In this document: positions 50,271 to 57,845 of the stretch, piece after piece
Layout of the letters: every line of letters starts with the position of its first letter
Position numbering within the stretch: position 1 is the first letter of the stretch
Assembly (NCBI GenBank): GCA_046347045.1
Contig: JAXMGX010000002.1
Coordinates: 124,001 to 188,000 of the forward strand
Length of the DNA stretch: 64,000 bases
Source of the DNA: ZC4RG30 sp046347045
Lineage (GTDB): Bacteria > Pseudomonadota > Gammaproteobacteria > Steroidobacterales > Steroidobacteraceae
Direction of reading: 5' to 3'
Notes under the pieces: model-generated
Told to the model about the DNA's origin: nothing
Databases searched by the model: none
What the model saw: the letters and a program-made list of their open reading frames with translations, nothing else
Translations under genes and position numbers: made by a program

Positions 50271-52924
50271 GCGCGGTCACGCGGACCACCTGCCCCTACT
50301 GCGGCGTGGGATGTGGCGTGCTGGCACGCAAGGCGGCGGATGGCAGCGTCACCGTGAGCGGTGATCCCGAGCATCCGGCCAACCGCGGACGACTGTGCTC
50401 CAAAGGCACGGCGCTGACGCAGACGCTGGGACCTGCGGGTCGCCTGCTGCAGCCGGAGGTGGATGACCAGGTGGTGAGCTGGGCCGCTGCGCTGGCCGCA
50501 GCGGCCTCGCGCCTCAGCGACTGCATCGCGGAGCACGGGCCCCACTCCGTGGCCCTCTATGTCTCCGGCCAGCTGCTCACCGAGGATTACTACGTCGCCA
50601 ACAAGCTGATGAAGGGCTACATCGGCACGGCGAACATCGATACCAATTCGCGCCTGTGCATGTCCTCGGCCGTGTCCGGCCACGTGCGCGCCTTCGGCGA
50701 GGACATAGTGCCCGTCGACTATACCGACCTGGAGGCGGCCGACCTGATCGTGCTCGTCGGCTCGAACCTGGCCTGGTGCCATCCGGTGCTGATGCAGCGC
50801 ATCCTCGCCGAGCGCGAGCGCCGCCCCGGGCTGCGGCTGGTGGTCGTCGATCCACGGCGCACGCCCACGGCCGAGCAGGCGGACCTGCACCTGCCGCTGC
50901 GCAGTGGCACCGACGTGATGCTGTTCAACGGCCTGCTGGCCTGGCTGCACGACCATGGCTGCGCGGACACGGCCTTCGTCGAGGCGCACACCGGTGGCGC
51001 GGCGCAAGCCCTGGCCGCCGCCCGCGTGGCCTGTGCCGACATCGCGGCCACCGCGCAGGCCTGTGGCCTGGATCCGGCGCAGCTCGAAAGCTTTTTCACC
51101 CTGTTCGCCGGGACTGCGCGGACGGTCACTGCCTTCTCCCAGGGCGTGAACCAGTCTTCGGCCGGCGCAGACAAGGTCAACGCCATCATCAACTGCCACC
51201 TGCTCACGGGACGCATCGGCCAGCCGGGCATGGGACCGTTCTCGATCACCGGCCAGCCCAATGCCATGGGTGGCCGCGAGGTGGGTGGCCTGGCCACGCA
51301 GCTCGCGGCGCATCTGTCGCTGGAGGATCCACGGCATCGCGAGGTCGTGCAGCGGTTCTGGAATTCACCCCGCATTGCCGAGCAGCCGGGACTCAAGGCG
51401 GTGGAGCTGTTCGACGCCATCGATGAGGGCCGCATCCGCGCGGTGTGGATCATGGCTACCAATCCCGTGGTGAGCCTGCCCGATGCAGATCGCGTGCGCC
51501 GGGCGCTGGCGCGTTGTCCGCTGGTCATCGTTTCCGACTGCGTTGCCGACAACGACACGCTGCCCTTTGCGCACATCCGGCTGCCCGCCACCGGCTGGGC
51601 GGAAAAGGACGGCACTGTCACCAACTCCGACCGCCACATATCCCGCCAGCGCGCATTCCTGCCCGCGCCCGGACAGGCGCGTCCGGACTGGTGGATGCTG
51701 TGCGAGGTGGCGCGGCGGATGGGTTTCGCCACGGGCTTCGACTACACCGGCCCGCAGCAGATCTTCGACGAGCATGCGCGACTGAGCGTCGAGGCCGCCC
51801 GGCTCGGCCGGCGCTTCGACGTCACCGGCTTCGACGGACTCGATGGGACGCAATACGAGCAATTGACTCCGCGGCAGTGGCCGACGTCCTCGTCGGCGCG
51901 CCTGTTCGGCGATGGACGATTTCCCACGCCCGATGGAAGGGCGCGCTTCATCGCCACCCATGCGCGGGGTCCACGGTTCGCGCCGGCCGGCGAGTTTCCC
52001 TTGATCCTCAATACGGGCCGCATCCGCGACCAGTGGCACACCATGACGCGCACCGCGCGGGCCACCTCGCTCAACGCCCATGAATCCGAACCCTACATCG
52101 ATGCGCACCCGCAGGATCTGCGCGCGGCTGGAATTGAACCCGGCACGCTCGCCCGGGTGAGCAGCCGCTGGGGCTCGGTCGTGGCCCGGGCGCGCAGCAG
52201 CGGAGAAGTGCCCGCTGGCATGGTGTTCGTGCCCATCCACTGGAGCGCGCAGTTCGCGGAACAATCCCGCGTGGGCGCCGTGGTGAATCCCGTCGTCGAC
52301 GCGCTTTCCGGTGAGCCGGAATTCAAGCACACGCCGGTGCGTATCGAACCCCTGCCGCATGAATGGCAGGGCTTCCTGCTGTCGCGCCGGCCAGCGGCTC
52401 CGCCAGCATGCATCTGGTGGGCGAGGTCTCCGGGAGAAGACCATCAACGCCTGGAGTTCGCCGGCAATGGTCCCGCGCCGGGTGAAAGCTGGCTGCGCCA
52501 GGCGTTTCCGGAACTGCTCGACGCCGAGTGGATCGAGTTCGCCGACGCGGGATCGGGCGCGTACCGCGTCGCGCTGCTCTCCGGCGGCAGGCTGCAGGCT
52601 TGCCTCATGGTATCCCGCACGGGCTCCCTGCCCGCCCGGGGATGGCTGCAGTCCCTCTTCCAGTCCGCATCGCTTGCCGTCGAGGATCGAGGCGCAGTGC
52701 TGCGGGGCGCGCGCAGGGATGGCATCGATCCGGGCCCCACCGTCTGCGCCTGCTTCGGTGTGGGCGCCAACACCATCCGCGAGGTCGTGTGCCGGGGCTG
52801 CCGCGATGTGGCGGCCGTTGGCCAGGTGCTCAAGGCAGGCACCAATTGCGGTTCGTGCCGTCCGGAGATCCAGCGACTGGTCAACGAGCTAGCATCGCGC
52901 ATCATGGAGGCAAAGGCCTCCTGA
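50267..52924 (+). CDS. nasA: Assimilatory nitrate reductase catalytic subunit
   Basis: A molybdopterin enzyme reducing nitrate to nitrite in the cytoplasm. The N-terminal [4Fe-4S] site is CPYCGVGC with a fourth Cys in NRGRLCSKG, the Mo-cofactor binding regions include LTGRIGQPGMGPFSITGQPN and GRIRDQWHTMTRT, and the C-terminus carries a BFD-type [2Fe-2S] domain (VCACFGVGANTIREVVCRGC, then NCGSCRPEI, about 825-870), as in NasA proteins that take electrons from a NADH reductase. 885 residues. Start is TTG 50267 in a TTGA overlap with the upstream fusion gene. Last gene of the operon. Confidence 0.94.
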   Translation: MSAVTRTTCPYCGVGCGVLARKAADGSVTVSGDPEHPANRGRLCSKGTALTQTLGPAGRLLQPEVDDQVVSWAAALAAAASRLSDCIAEHGPHSVALYVSGQLLTEDYYVANKLMKGYIGTANIDTNSRLCMSSAVSGHVRAFGEDIVPVDYTDLEAADLIVLVGSNLAWCHPVLMQRILAERERRPGLRLVVVDPRRTPTAEQADLHLPLRSGTDVMLFNGLLAWLHDHGCADTAFVEAHTGGAAQALAAARVACADIAATAQACGLDPAQLESFFTLFAGTARTVTAFSQGVNQSSAGADKVNAIINCHLLTGRIGQPGMGPFSITGQPNAMGGREVGGLATQLAAHLSLEDPRHREVVQRFWNSPRIAEQPGLKAVELFDAIDEGRIRAVWIMATNPVVSLPDADRVRRALARCPLVIVSDCVADNDTLPFAHIRLPATGWAEKDGTVTNSDRHISRQRAFLPAPGQARPDWWMLCEVARRMGFATGFDYTGPQQIFDEHARLSVEAARLGRRFDVTGFDGLDGTQYEQLTPRQWPTSSSARLFGDGRFPTPDGRARFIATHARGPRFAPAGEFPLILNTGRIRDQWHTMTRTARATSLNAHESEPYIDAHPQDLRAAGIEPGTLARVSSRWGSVVARARSSGEVPAGMVFVPIHWSAQFAEQSRVGAVVNPVVDALSGEPEFKHTPVRIEPLPHEWQGFLLSRRPAAPPACIWWARSPGEDHQRLEFAGNGPAPGESWLRQAFPELLDAEWIEFADAGSGAYRVALLSGGRLQACLMVSRTGSLPARGWLQSLFQSASLAVEDRGAVLRGARRDGIDPGPTVCACFGVGANTIREVVCRGCRDVAAVGQVLKAGTNCGSCRPEIQRLVNELASRIMEAKAS

Positions 52925-53128
52925 AATCGCTCGGTGTGGCGCTCCCTGAATACGGGACAGTCAGGGACCCACCCCGCCGCTTCATGATGATCTTCGATAG
53001 CGGCGTTACAACGTGCCGGCCGGGATGTCCTCGCAGGTATCAACGGATTCAACGCGGGGTACGGAAAGAAGGACAAGCATGAAGAGGCATCGGATCCGTA
53101 GCGAACGTTGCTACGTTTCCGCTACTCC

Positions 53129-53171
53129 ATCAACCAAGCACTTGGGAAAATCACTCAAGTGCTTGGTTGAT
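53129..53171. repeat. Perfect 16-bp inverted repeat
   Basis: ATCAACCAAGCACTTG at 53129-53144 is exactly complemented by 53156-53171, with an 11-base loop. The arms contain the CCAAGCACTTGG-like pattern seen in some TetR-family operators. No T tract follows, so terminator function is unlikely. It overlaps the stop codon of the adjacent minus-strand remnant (53155-53157). Confidence 0.65.
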
Positions 53172-53284
53172 TGGCGCGCCCCGCGCGGTGGCGGCGAGTC
53201 TCCCGAAGGCGTACCGCCAGCAGCGAAGCGGCCGGCAGGCCGGCCACTCCCGCCGCGACGATCAGCATTCCGTGCGGCACGGCC
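53155..53284 (-). pseudogene. C-terminal remnant of a membrane transporter gene
   Basis: A minus-strand frame immediately downstream of hdeD reads AVPHGMLIVAAGVAGLPAAS and then LLAVRLRETRRHRAGRANQ to a TGA at 53155: a hydrophobic helix with a basic tail, as at the end of many MFS transporters. No upstream part exists because the hdeD gene ends at 53285. It suggests a deletion or insertion junction near 53285; the family is inferred from composition only. Confidence 0.35.
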
Positions 53285-53815
53285 TCAAGTCGTAGCTGCG
53301 CTCGTCAGATTGCGGATCCTGATGGCCAGCGCCGAGAGCAGCACGCCCCTGGCGATGAAGCCGAAGCCCACCATGAGCGCGAGCAGCACCAGGCCACCGG
53401 CCGGATCAATCGCAAAGGTCACGTAGGCGCCCAGCACGACATCGACGACACCCAGGATACCCAGCAATATCCGGTCGCTGCTCGCACGGGTCGCGGCCAG
53501 GATTTCCATGATGCCGCTGACCAGGAACAACACGCCGATCAGCCACGCCAGGCTGATGGCGCCGCTGAATGGATTGGCTACGCAGACAATCGCCCCCAGC
53601 AGCGCCAGCACGCCAAACAGGATGTCGACCACTTTTGCCTGCCAGCCGGCATCGCGAAACGCCGCGGCCAGTGATGCAATGCCGCCGATCAGGAACACGA
53701 CGGCCAGCAAGGTACCCATCGCCAGGCCTGTCGCCAGCGGATGCAATGCCGCCAGCACACCGATGACCACCAGGATGATTCCGGTAGCCAGCATCCATCC
53801 CCATTGTCTTTTCAT
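53285..53815 (-). CDS. HdeD family (DUF308) membrane protein
   Basis: An inner-membrane protein of 176 residues with six short hydrophobic helices in three pairs (for example WGWMLATGIILVVIGVLAAL at the start and GLVLLALMVGFGFIARGVLL near the end). HdeD in E. coli contributes to acid resistance at high cell density. Start ATG 53815 has a strong AGGAGGAG ribosome site; the long open frame further upstream is not protein-like. Related genes recur in mobile stress-tolerance islands. Confidence 0.9.
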   Translation of the reverse strand: MKRQWGWMLATGIILVVIGVLAALHPLATGLAMGTLLAVVFLIGGIASLAAAFRDAGWQAKVVDILFGVLALLGAIVCVANPFSGAISLAWLIGVLFLVSGIMEILAATRASSDRILLGILGVVDVVLGAYVTFAIDPAGGLVLLALMVGFGFIARGVLLSALAIRIRNLTSAATT

Positions 53816-54289
53816 GGCACGTATTCTCCTCCTGGCGCGGCCAGGCACTTGCGGGCACATTTCAGGCATTGGATTTGGGGATGCAGGTTCATGTGCAGCG
53901 ATCGCTGCCACCGGGAACTCGGAGGCCCATGACCATCTCCCCTCTGCTTCGCCCTGTTCTTGTCGCAGGACTGGAATCCAATGTATCGCCGGACGGGATT
54001 TTTGCAAAGGATTTCTGTTGACCCGCAATACCGCGTGCCAAAGCGGCCGGTGCCCGGCGACCTGGTTCAACCGATGCGGCGATCCGACGAGGGTCCCGCC
54101 GACGTCGCTGCGACGCGATCTGACCCCCGGCTCTACTGCTGGAATTCCGACGTCATGTCCTTGCAGGACTTTCTCGTGAGGCACCTTTGCGCCTGACTAC
54201 AAGTGCAGGAATCCGGTCGGGCGCAACTGAGCAAGAACTGTCCGGCCAGCAGAGGGCATGAGCCTCATCATGTGCTGGCCGGAGGAATG
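53816..54289. other. Intergenic region, no gene supported
   Basis: About 470 bases between hdeD and the AraC gene. Short frames on both strands have arginine- and proline-rich, random-looking translations and no ribosome sites. It should hold the divergent promoters of its neighbours. I see no repeats, terminators or RNA genes in it. Confidence 0.5.
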
Positions 54290-55150
54290 ATGTCGACCCC
54301 ACGCAAAGCCCGTTATGCACAACGCATCAGCAAGGTGCTGGATTACATCAGCCAGCACCTCGATGAGGAGTTGTCACTGGATACCTTGTGCCAGCTCGCC
54401 AATTTCTCCCGCTTTCACTTCCATCGTCAGTTCAGCGCCTACACCGGCATCAGCCTGGGCCGCATGGTGCAACTGCAGCGGTTGCGGCGGGCAGCGTTGC
54501 AGTTGGTGTTCGCGCGCGATCTCAGCGTGACCGACATTGCGTTCGCGGCCGGCTTTGCCAATGCGGAATCGTTTGCGCGCGCCTTCAGGAAAGAGTGCGG
54601 GCAGAGTCCGAGCAGCTTTCGCAAGGCGCCGACCTGGCAGCAGTGGCAAGTGAGGATGATCCTCGACAATCCACAGGAGACGGCAGACATGCAGGTAGAA
54701 ATCGTCGACTTTCCGGAAACCCTGGTCGCGGCGCTGGAACATCGCGGCCCGGAGCACCTTACTTATCAGACCTCACAGAAGTTCATCGAATGGCGCCGCG
54801 CCAACGGCGTGAAGCCGGGACAGGGCAATACCTATGGCGTGCATTACACCGATCATCTGAGCGTGCTGCCGGAGAATTACCGGCTCGATCTGTGCGTGTC
54901 GATAGCCCAGCCGGTGGCGGAGAATCCGCAAGGTGTCGTTACGAAGGTGATCCCCGCGGGACGCTGCGCCCGTGTCCGCAACATCGGCACGCGACACGAG
55001 CTGCCGGGGCCGCGCTACCTTTACGAAACCTGGCTGCCGCAGAGCGGCGAGCAGCTGCGCGACTATCCAATGTTCTTCCACTACGTGAACGTTGGGCCCG
55101 GCGTGAAGGAGCACGAGATGATCACGGACATCTACCTGCCTCTGCGCTGA
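54290..55150 (+). CDS. AraC family regulator with GyrI-like effector domain
   Basis: A 286-residue transcription factor of the Rob/SoxS-plus-GyrI (RobA-like) type. Two HTH motifs lie at about 15-110 (DTLCQLANFSRFHFHRQFSA and VTDIAFAAGFANAESFARAF). Residues 130-286 are a GyrI/BmrR-type small-molecule binding domain (QVEIVDFPETLVAALEHRGP to EHEMITDIYLPLR). The GGAGG at 54281 gives better spacing to ATG 54290 than to ATG 54287. Such proteins respond to drugs or xenobiotics. Confidence 0.9.
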   Translation: MSTPRKARYAQRISKVLDYISQHLDEELSLDTLCQLANFSRFHFHRQFSAYTGISLGRMVQLQRLRRAALQLVFARDLSVTDIAFAAGFANAESFARAFRKECGQSPSSFRKAPTWQQWQVRMILDNPQETADMQVEIVDFPETLVAALEHRGPEHLTYQTSQKFIEWRRANGVKPGQGNTYGVHYTDHLSVLPENYRLDLCVSIAQPVAENPQGVVTKVIPAGRCARVRNIGTRHELPGPRYLYETWLPQSGEQLRDYPMFFHYVNVGPGVKEHEMITDIYLPLR

Positions 55151-55236
55151 GTGCCGGATCGTTCACGATTCGACCTGGCGGCGATCCCGCGGCGGCAACA
55201 CCGGGGCGACAGTCGGTTGCTCGCCGCCAGCGGATG

Positions 55237-55359
55237 CTACCAAACCGCGAGCAGGCGAATCAGGCTGGACACCATGCCGAGAGCGACAACACTCAGCGCC
55301 CAGATTCCGACAAACCAGGCGAGCCGTCGAAGCGGCGAAGTCTGCTCGCGGCCAGCCAT
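55237..55359 (-). CDS. DUF2474 small membrane peptide of the bd oxidase operon
   Basis: A 40-residue peptide with one transmembrane helix (RRLAWFVGIWALSVVALGMV). It matches the DUF2474 family, nearly always encoded directly after cydB/cioB-type genes and thought to be an accessory subunit like CydX. Its start overlaps the stop of the cioB gene. Too short for most gene finders. Confidence 0.85.
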   Translation of the reverse strand: MAGREQTSPLRRLAWFVGIWALSVVALGMVSSLIRLLAVW

Positions 55360-56363
55360 CAGTGGTACCCCTGCAATCCGACTTTGCCGCGAAATACCCA
55401 ATAGGCCCAGCCTGTGTATGACAGGATCAAGGGCACGATGATTGCCGTTCCAACGAGCATGAACGACAGGCTGCTGGACGGTGCCGCAGCCTGCCAGATC
55501 GTGACCGCTCGCGGGACCAAATGCGGGTAGATGCTGATCGCAAGACCAGCAAAGCACAGCCCGAAGATTGCCAGCGCCATGACGAAGGGCAACCGTTCAG
55601 CGCCGCGTCGCAACGATCTGAAGTAGGTTAGCGCACAGGTGACCAGCAGCAGGGGCACCGGTGCGGTCAAGACCAGCCCTGGCATTGCGAACCAGCGCCG
55701 CCAGTAATCAAACGCCAGGAATGGCGTCGCCAGACTGACCGCGCCAATCCCGACCAGTGTCGCTGCACCCAGCAGGACCGCGCGCCTGCGGGCCCGCTTC
55801 TGGATGTCGCCCTCTGTCTTCCAGACGAGCCAGCACGCACCCAGCATGCCATAGCCGCATACCACAGCCACACCGCAAAGCAGCGAGAATGGACTCAGCC
55901 AATCGAGCCAGCCGCCCGCGTAGGCGAAATCCCTGACATTGATACCTTGAAGGATGGCGCCCAACATGATGCCTTGCGCAAGTGCGGCAACCAGCGATCC
56001 GGCTGCGAATGCGCGGTCCCACAGCGACTGGCGCACCGGATCGCGCCAGCGGAACTCGAATGCCACGCCGCGGAATACAAGTCCCAGCAGCATGGCGATT
56101 ATCAGTGGATAGGTCGCAGGAAGAATTATCGAATAGGCGAGCGGAAAGGCCGCGAACAAACCGCCACCGCCCAGCACCAGCCAGGTTTCGTTGCCGTCCC
56201 AGACCGGCGCTACCGAGTTCATCGCAACTCCCCGTTCCTCACCCGGAGCCAGTGTCGGGAAGAGAATGCCGATACCCAGGTCGAATCCATCGAGCACGAC
56301 ATACGCCAAGACGGCAAAGGAGATGACGCACACCCAAACCATGGTGAGGTCAGTTGCGGTCAT
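55359..56363 (-). CDS. cioB: Cytochrome bd-type quinol oxidase subunit II (CioB/CydB)
   Basis: Membrane subunit of a quinol oxidase that reduces oxygen to water. Eight to nine helices in 334 residues. Starts MTATDLTMVWVCVISFAVLA with the family signature YVVLDGFDLGIGILFP, then APVWDGNETWLVLGGGGLFAAFP. The N-terminus at ATG 56363 overlaps the end of cioA by 14 bases. It forms an operon with cioA and the DUF2474 peptide. Confidence 0.94.
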   Translation of the reverse strand: MTATDLTMVWVCVISFAVLAYVVLDGFDLGIGILFPTLAPGEERGVAMNSVAPVWDGNETWLVLGGGGLFAAFPLAYSIILPATYPLIIAMLLGLVFRGVAFEFRWRDPVRQSLWDRAFAAGSLVAALAQGIMLGAILQGINVRDFAYAGGWLDWLSPFSLLCGVAVVCGYGMLGACWLVWKTEGDIQKRARRRAVLLGAATLVGIGAVSLATPFLAFDYWRRWFAMPGLVLTAPVPLLLVTCALTYFRSLRRGAERLPFVMALAIFGLCFAGLAISIYPHLVPRAVTIWQAAAPSSSLSFMLVGTAIIVPLILSYTGWAYWVFRGKVGLQGYH

Positions 56364-57771
56364 CTTCGCCTCCCAGCTTGGGTTCAACTGCCATGCCTGC
56401 CGCCGGTGTAATGCCCGCGGCACGCTGCGGCATCGCTGCGGGCTCGGGTTCCCCGGACTGAGGTGGCCGTGCCATGAGCCTCAGGATATAGCCGATGCCC
56501 ATGCCGAACACGGCGAAATACACCAGGACAAAGGCCACAAGCGAAGTCGCGACCGCAGGCGCGGCAATTGGTGATATCGAGTCGGACGTGCGCAGCAGCC
56601 CGTATACCGTAAACGGCTGGCGGCCTACCTCAGTTGTCACCCAGCCGGCGATGACCGCCATGAATCCCGCCGGCCCCAGCGCCACGGCGGCACGGTGAAG
56701 CCAGCGGGACTTGTAGAGAGTACCGCGCCATCGGGCGAACAGGCTCCAGAGGCCTGCCCCGAGCATGGCCATTCCCAGCGCCACCATGATTCGAAACGAC
56801 CAGAAGACGATCGCGACCGGAGGCCAGTCCTGCTGCGGGAAGTCCTTCAGCCCGGGTAGTGGGGCGTTGGGAGCATGCTTCAGAATCAGCGATCCGGCCT
56901 TGGGAATCGCGACCTGGAACCTGACCCTCTGTTCGGCATTGCTCGGCAGGCCAAACAGCACCAGATGGGCACCATCCGGGCTCGGTTCGAAGTCGCCTTC
57001 CATCGCCAGCAGCTTTACGGGCTGGTGCTCCAGTGTGTTGAGCCCGTGCTGGTCTCCTGCAAGAACCTGGATCGGGGTGACCAGCGCCGCCATCCACATG
57101 GCCATCGAGAACATCTTGCGCGCGGCGGGCTGGCCGGAATCACGAAGCAGATGCCAGGCACCCACCGCGCCGACCAGCATCGCCGTGCTCAGGAAGGCCG
57201 CCAGAACCGTGTGGATCAACCGGTAGGGAAAACTGGCGGTGAAGATGATGTCCGGCCACGAGACGGGAATGAACCTGCCCGCTGCGTCGATCGCATGTCC
57301 TGCCGGGGTCTGCATCCAGCTGTTGACCGCGATGATCCAGGTTGCCGAAATCAGCGTGCCAAGTGCGACCATGCACGTGGCAAGAAGGTGAAGGCGAGGC
57401 CCCACCTTCTCCATACCGAACAGCATTACGCCCAGGAATCCGGCCTCCAGAAAGAAGGCCGTCATCACTTCATAGGCCATCAGGGGACCAACCACCGCCC
57501 CCGCCTTTGCCGAGAACACCGACCAGTTGGCGCCGAACTGGTAGGACATGACGATGCCCGATACGACCCCCATGCCAAAGGCGATGGCGAAGATCTTCAG
57601 CCAATAGCGGAACAGGTCGAGATAGATGCTCTTTCCTGTCTTCAGCCACAGGGCTTCCAGAACCGCCAGATAGCTGGCCAGTCCGATCGACAGTGCCGGA
57701 AAGATGAAGTGAAAAGAAATCGTGAAGGCGAACTGCGCTCTGGCCAGGACGGTCGGATCGAGGAATTTCAT
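56350..57771 (-). CDS. cioA: Cytochrome bd-type quinol oxidase subunit I (CioA/CydA)
   Basis: Catalytic heme subunit of the bd oxidase, 473 residues, about nine helices. Conserved parts include FAFTISFHFIFPALSIGLAS with heme b595 ligand His, GVVSGIVMSYQFGANWSVFS, and ALVTPIQVLAGDQHGLNTLE in the Q-loop. The Q-loop is short, as in the cyanide-insensitive CioA branch. Such oxidases tolerate cyanide, sulfide and NO. It lies 74 bases downstream of the ydeP-like gene on the same strand. Confidence 0.94.
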   Translation of the reverse strand: MKFLDPTVLARAQFAFTISFHFIFPALSIGLASYLAVLEALWLKTGKSIYLDLFRYWLKIFAIAFGMGVVSGIVMSYQFGANWSVFSAKAGAVVGPLMAYEVMTAFFLEAGFLGVMLFGMEKVGPRLHLLATCMVALGTLISATWIIAVNSWMQTPAGHAIDAAGRFIPVSWPDIIFTASFPYRLIHTVLAAFLSTAMLVGAVGAWHLLRDSGQPAARKMFSMAMWMAALVTPIQVLAGDQHGLNTLEHQPVKLLAMEGDFEPSPDGAHLVLFGLPSNAEQRVRFQVAIPKAGSLILKHAPNAPLPGLKDFPQQDWPPVAIVFWSFRIMVALGMAMLGAGLWSLFARWRGTLYKSRWLHRAAVALGPAGFMAVIAGWVTTEVGRQPFTVYGLLRTSDSISPIAAPAVATSLVAFVLVYFAVFGMGIGYILRLMARPPQSGEPEPAAMPQRAAGITPAAGMAVEPKLGGEDDRN

Positions 57772-57845
57772 GGCTTTCGCTGACCCTTGTGTCCGAGTGA
57801 ACCTTCAACACACCCACCCAGGAGGGAGGGGACCTGTCGTGATGG

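Larger units (their letters stand above)
52925..53284. other. Gap after nasA with inverted repeat and gene remnant
   Basis: No complete gene is supported. It holds a 16-bp inverted repeat (53129-53171) and, on the minus strand, a short membrane-protein tail (53155-53284). The first 200 bases show nothing. It marks the boundary between the nitrate operon and the stress-related region. Confidence 0.5.

Noticed and set aside
53129..53171. Inverted repeat considered as an intrinsic terminator of nasA
   Set aside because: No T tract follows and it lies 200 bases past the nasA stop.
53816..54184. N-terminal extension of the HdeD protein
   Set aside because: The extension has random composition, and a strong AGGAGGAG site marks the start at 53815.
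54203..54289. Upstream extension of the AraC/GyrI gene to 54203
   Set aside because: The added residues are not family-like and a GGAGG site directly precedes the internal start.
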